DNA of 64,000 nt, taken from NCBI RefSeq assembly GCF_910592395.1, contig NC_088326.1:1865001-1929000 (forward strand), in the 5' to 3' direction. The notes beneath the pieces were generated by a model that was given only the letters and a program-made list of their open reading frames with translations, did no database searches and was not told where the DNA came from. Position 1 is the stretch's first letter. Each line of letters begins with the position of its first letter. Positions 59,141 through 64,000 of the stretch are shown one piece after another. Source of the stretch: Lineus longissimus. Its lineage: Eukaryota > Nemertea > Pilidiophora > Heteronemertea > Lineidae. Made by a program: the position numbers and the translations under genes.

Positions 59141-61339
59141 GACACTCCTCTCAGAACACTGGAAGCAAACGTACGTAACTTTTAATTAGTTTTGCAACAG
59201 AAATTGCTCCTCTCAGCGCAGCTGAAGTGGGGAAGTCAAATATATTCGCCGGGAGAGGTTGATTTATCCGAAAAAGCTTCAATATTTAGCAGTAAGTAAC
59301 AGTGAAGTGCCATCGTGTAAGTAGTATGTGGGGTCACTCTGGTACAGAGGATGTTTACTGATATAACTGGCCAAAAAGCTTATACAGATCATGACGTACG
59401 TTGTACGTCATATGGCCCCGAAATGGTTAAAGGCAGCCATAAAAATCACATAACTGGGAAATAGGAAATTGCTCTTGTCAAATCTGTCTCATAAGTTGTA
59501 TAAGATGACTTGATATGATAGCCGATATCATAAAGAAATAAGACATAGAATCGCCTTCATCAATGGAAGATGACAAACTCATATCATACGCGCTGTTGCG
59601 CTGTTTTAAGTATCAATGGATGATAGGACCATGTGTCAGTAATGTGACAAGGATATAAGGGTTTTAGTTGACGACATGTCAATATCCGGTGACAGACAAA
59701 CAGGGATGACATTCACATAAATCTTCTTTGTCATCGATTGTCAGTAGAGCGATGACATAGTAAGCCAAGGAATTTCAAGAATTTGGCTGCATTATCGAAT
59801 CCATTTCGCTCACATAAATGTTAGACAAAATCCATGGGAGATCTTCCAAGAAACCTGTTGAGTCGAATTACTGACAAACTGAAATTGAGTTACTTTCGAT
59901 CATCAGAGTGATGACAAAACATGCGAGAGATTTTCCAAACCTTGTTAGTTGTCGGATTCGCAGTTAGTAATGCTTAAATAAGGCCAAATATAACAGAAAT
60001 CACCCCATTGATATTTGGGTTAAATTAGTAACGAACTTAAATCTGATGAAGAAAATTGACAAAAAGATGTCCCAAATTTGGCCGGGTGATCCTGCTGCTC
60101 TTCATTTCATACATTCGACTTATGGAACATCTCTCAGTCTGAACGGCATTCTCCTTCATCTAAACAACCCATATCGAATCCGAAGAAGAATGTCAGCTTC
60201 CTACTGCTGTTCATCCATCATCCACGTATCTCGAAACTAGTTTCGCAGTGACTTCTTTACCAAATCCCCATGTTCACAAAAAGTGAAGAAAAAAACCTCT
60301 CCTCCATTGACTGGCAATAGACAATTTCTGGAGCCCAATCAAGGCGATCTGGCCCAGGTAATGATTGAGCACACAGTCATCAGTCATCCTGGTAAAAATC
60401 GCCAACGTGATTGCTGGTTTGACACCTAATCAGTTCATGTTGGTTTGAATAAGAGAGAGATGTTTTATTCATGGAAGCCTTTACCCTTAAAAGCATCAGA
60501 CACAACAATTTTCTCGCCTGATTTTTCTGGCCGGCAAGTTCTTGCAGCAGGCACAGACCAATTTCTTTTCCAACATTTTGTTTTTCAAGCCGGCATAAAA
60601 AATAAATCAATGACATACTTTTGAAGATCACGCACAGCTACCAGGATTTTATGACCAGTGACCTACTTATATCTGAAGGTCACACTGACCTAAATCTTTG
60701 TCAAATAGTAGAGATGCCTCATAGGTGCCAATTAGATAAATCCACAATAAATTTTTCTCGCAACCATTGACTTTCAACCGCCCAAAGCTGCAATTACACC
60801 GGGTTCCAAGCCATCTAGTCCTAGTGGTTACGAAACGAGCTCCGCTAACGCATGATCAAGGACACGTTATTGAAGACCGGAAAGCTCCCCACATGTGAGT
60901 TAAAGCTCAACAAGAGTTGTCGTGTATGGGGAAGCACATCCTTGCAACCACAATCTGGACGCCATCATTGATTACACTCATCAATCATGCGCTGGTAAGG
61001 CGATGGTTGGCAATAATCTTTTTCAACAGCAAACACTTGAGCAGCTGTCTTGGCGACACACAGAGTAAATGCAAACATTGCAAAACTGGATTTTTTAAGG
61101 AAACTTGTTCAATAACACGATCCAACTTTGTTATGGCTGGATTTCAAGTGTTATGCTGTTGGCGATGTACAGGATGTCAGTCTTTATTTATGTCAGCAGT
61201 TTATCGGAGACAGTTTTTGTCTCCCTACACATGTGATGTGTTATTGTGCCCCAAATTGAAACAGCAGAGAAGAAGATGAATCTCCTTATTTAGTCAGCAG
61301 TCTACTCCTGAGTAGACATTCTATCAATCAAAATGTCAC
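59141..61339. other. Intergenic, no supported gene
   Basis: No recognisable exon. The 120-codon plus-strand frame at 60917-61279 has no domain or splice context. Confidence 0.35.
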
Positions 61340-61540
61340 TCAGCTGAACGAAATGAACCAGGCAGTGTTTACTTTCATAAAGTTTGTTTTTAAGAATGTG
61401 GTAGTGTACGTGCTGTATCCTTGGCGAAGATGTCGGCCAGGCTTTCCCTTGGTCGAGGGACAGTCTTCCCGGATGTGCTCTGGCGTTTCGCAAGAAATCA
61501 GGTTCACAGTTGGCAGAGTCAGGCAGGCCCAGTCTTTCAA
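61340..61540 (-). mobile_element. Possible LINE reverse transcriptase 3' fragment
   Basis: The minus-strand frame reads KDWACLTLPTVNLISCETPE, then HIREDCPSTKGK. The CETPEHI..DCP motif resembles the Cys/His segment near the end of invertebrate non-LTR reverse transcriptases. The fragment is short and nothing else of the element was identified. Confidence 0.35.
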
Positions 61541-61551
61541 GGCCGCGATTA

Positions 61552-61712
61552 GATAGAGTTCACGGTTTTCATATGTAAAGTGTCACTGTTCAGGCTCCAT
61601 GCGTGACACAAAGAACGAACAGGTCATTTCCAAAGAGCGGGCTACATATGATTCACGATGTCACTTTTCACCTTCACGTCGTGTTTTCAAGCCTAATTCA
61701 GTTGTGAACCAT
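61552..61712. mobile_element. MITE family C, copy 3 (right end lost)
   Basis: GATAGAGTTCACGG at the left, then CATTTCCAAAGAGCGGGCT and GATTCACGATGTCACTTTTC, in the same order as copy 1. The right inverted repeat is missing. Confidence 0.8.
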
Positions 61713-64000
61713 TTTAACTCCGGCCTGGATGTGTGTTGAGGCTTGACGTGTCCAGGTCTCAGGTCTCTCCAGTGTGTTGGAGCCGTACCCACGCTACTTG
61801 TCATTCCTATCCCACGTGGAGTCAACATAACGAGGAATTACAATCCGATGCAATGACTTCACAGACACAGGAAAACGATGATGAGACATTTCCTACCTCT
61901 GACCGAAAGTTCCTATTATATTAAATGCATCCATTTGAATGAATGTAAAGAATCATTAAGTAAGAGCTGGTCTCATTACCCAAGATGAGCAGAAGAGAAA
62001 AAGCTGAATTTTTACTGATTCTCAATCATGCAACAATAGCCTGACTGAACTCGGCTCCTGAATGAATGGGCAATTAGACATTGGAGACCAAACCATTGCG
62101 TTACACTCTGAGGATGTATCAAGGATTGATAGAGTGGTTGCTTTGCCAATTTGGTTTGTAGATGGACAACACGCAAAAAAACGGGTATAATCGAATCAAC
62201 ATCATTATCAAATTTCGGGATCTCAATGGATCATCTGTGTAAATATGAGACGGATAACTCAAATATTTACGCTCGCTTATCAAATATATGTTCAGCCTGA
62301 TTGTTGATGATGGTGGGTATCCAAATTCATGCCCCACTACATCAAACAACCATGATTATAATCAAGCCCGGTAACTTCCTCAGTTTGATTAGTTTGGGTG
62401 GGAATCAGTACAATTAGGTAGGAGGGTGGTGTACATGGATTGTATACCCCACGGAGAGATGAAATAACTATCTGATTGAACCAAATAAAGTAAATATTTG
62501 GGGTGTTTTTCTCGGTGATTGGATGAGGACTAACTGGCTTTTTTGAGAAGACAGTACAAACGTGTTGATTGAATTATTACCTGCGCTGAACATTTACGGA
62601 GAGATCAAACAACCTCATGATTGTACAGAGCCAAGTAAATATTTGGCTTGTTTTTGGAGATGTGACTGGTATAGGGAAAGCACTTTGCTGGAGGGGGACT
62701 GCAAACATGGAAGATGGGAATACATGTTTCGTAATGATGTCAAAGAACTATTTCATCTTTCGTGGTCAATACTTCGTCGTGATCATCATCGTCATCGTCG
62801 TCGTCGCCATCGTCGTCGTCATCATCATTTTTGATACTTGTAGCCGAAAAAGACTGTTGCGCCGCACTAAGTTTCGAACTGACCGTCGGCCTTACACTGC
62901 GGGTGCCCAGTAGGCAGAGGTAGACTGCTAGGGTTAAGGCCAACCTTCATACATCAAAACACAATTTTCGAGGGTTATCGCGAACTCTGATTTGGGTACA
63001 CTGACGTTATTTTAATATAAGTATAATCGAAATGCAAAGGGTAAATTTCACACACGCAGGTGCACTGATGTGGTTGGTCTGTCATTCAATACGGGAACAT
63101 TCAGGAGGTTACGCTGTTCAACTCACACGTACAGTCGACCTGGTGATATGGGCTCCCCTTTGCATTATTCAGTGTTTTAAAACATGCTGCCATATTTTTT
63201 ATTCTGGAGGATGAGTTATATTGTAAAGCACCTGTGGGCCAATACTGTTATGTTACCATCATGATGTGCTGAAGGCTGAATGCAAGAACATTCACAAGCT
63301 TGAACTCCCAGTAGAGTGGCAACATATGACTTATAATGCATGACAATAATGTATAAGGCTGAAGAACTATGAGAACCTCTACCTTTGGTCATAAGGTGAT
63401 GATCAGACTAACTTAACTAAGATTTCTTAGCTTTAATATCATAGGTGTATAGAGATTTAAACTGAAGGGATATGCCTTCTGTTGCTCAATCATGTAATGC
63501 TTCATCTTAAGCTTTGCGCAAAAAAGCGATTAAAATAGCAGCCTGCAGCAACTATAATCGCAGCAATGTGCATTAACTGCGAAAGGAGAGTGAATCGCTT
63601 GTTGGTAATGAAAACTGTGGTCGCAGTGACCTGTGGTCATTCGCTTCATTGTGGGAACCCTTTCGTCATCAGAGGCTGCAATGGTCATCTCTCTCTTTCT
63701 CAAACCTGAAAATACTACAAGTGCAGGACTGTGTGTAGTCTACAAGAGGATTTATAGGTGAAAGAAGAGTTATGCTTCGCAGAGAACACTTCTTGTAACC
63801 TGATGTAACAGAATGCCGAGCTGATAATCTAGAGCAGTATTTCTTGTTTGGCCATCAGGTGGAATCAGGTGAATGAAGAGTATATATCATGATGATAAAG
63901 CCTCTGGAGAATTCTTCATGCAAGGTTTTCCAGCTCTGGTATGAAACACACAGAAAAATATAATACAGCCCCCACTACATGGCATACGCCGTTCATAATA
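61713..64000. other. Intergenic to window end, no supported gene
   Basis: Only a CATCGTCGTC trinucleotide tract (62779-62831) stands out; it creates long but artificial frames on both strands. Confidence 0.35.
62779..62831 (+). repeat. CATCGTCGTC-type trinucleotide repeat
   Basis: Interrupted (CGT/CAT)n tract encoding His/Arg or Asp runs depending on frame. A second short ATC tract is the LINE tail at 51797-51820. Confidence 0.85.

Noticed and set aside
62562-62943. Long frames with His/Arg or Asp runs
   Set aside because: Produced by the trinucleotide repeat at 62779-62831.

Overview
This is a gene-poor to moderately dense stretch of an animal nuclear genome. The first ~28 kb holds four recognisable protein genes with GT-AG introns, none of them organellar, viral or bacterial. 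A Vac8-type armadillo gene (absent, to my knowledge, from vertebrates and the usual insect and nematode models), short introns of 100-2000 bp, and many tRNA-derived SINEs, foldback elements and MITEs suggest a marine bilaterian invertebrate (spiralian or invertebrate deuterostome). I cannot name the species. Exon borders below were read by hand, and codon phases were checked across every junction I list.

Left part (1-9.3 kb). The 5' end of a DDX54-type DEAD-box helicase gene lies on the minus strand and runs off the left edge. It is head-to-head with a complete 14-exon mRNA capping enzyme gene (RNGTT, 598 aa) on the plus strand. RNGTT meets the next gene tail-to-tail: poly(A) signals of both strands lie within about 45 bp of each other near 9.23-9.27 kb.

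Middle (9.3-28 kb). A gamma-glutamyltransferase gene on the minus strand has 15 visible coding exons and only the very N-terminus is missing. About 5.4 kb of repeat-bearing spacer follows, including a perfect 54-bp inverted repeat and a 223-bp palindromic MITE. Then comes a complete 11-exon Vac8-like armadillo-repeat gene (592 aa) on the plus strand, with a tRNA-derived SINE in its second intron and a TCAAGGTCA-rich minisatellite just after the stop codon.

Right part (28-64 kb). This is mostly non-coding. It carries several related families of short inverted-repeat elements (called A, B, C and D here), two large foldback elements (28.87-29.71 and 32.51-32.94 kb), SINE copies, 3' ends of LINE reverse transcriptases and degenerate tandem repeats. 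The one genic signal I trust moderately is the 3' end of an unrecognised minus-strand gene (34.75-35.67 kb): three in-phase exons with good splice sites, encoding a Cys-containing product with N-glycosylation sequons. A weaker candidate is a transposase-like reading frame at 45.2 kb.

The recognised genes act in separate housekeeping processes (ribosome biogenesis, mRNA capping, glutathione breakdown, vacuole or lysosome membrane scaffolding). Nothing suggests they form one pathway. No rRNA gene, CRISPR array or intact tRNA gene was seen.
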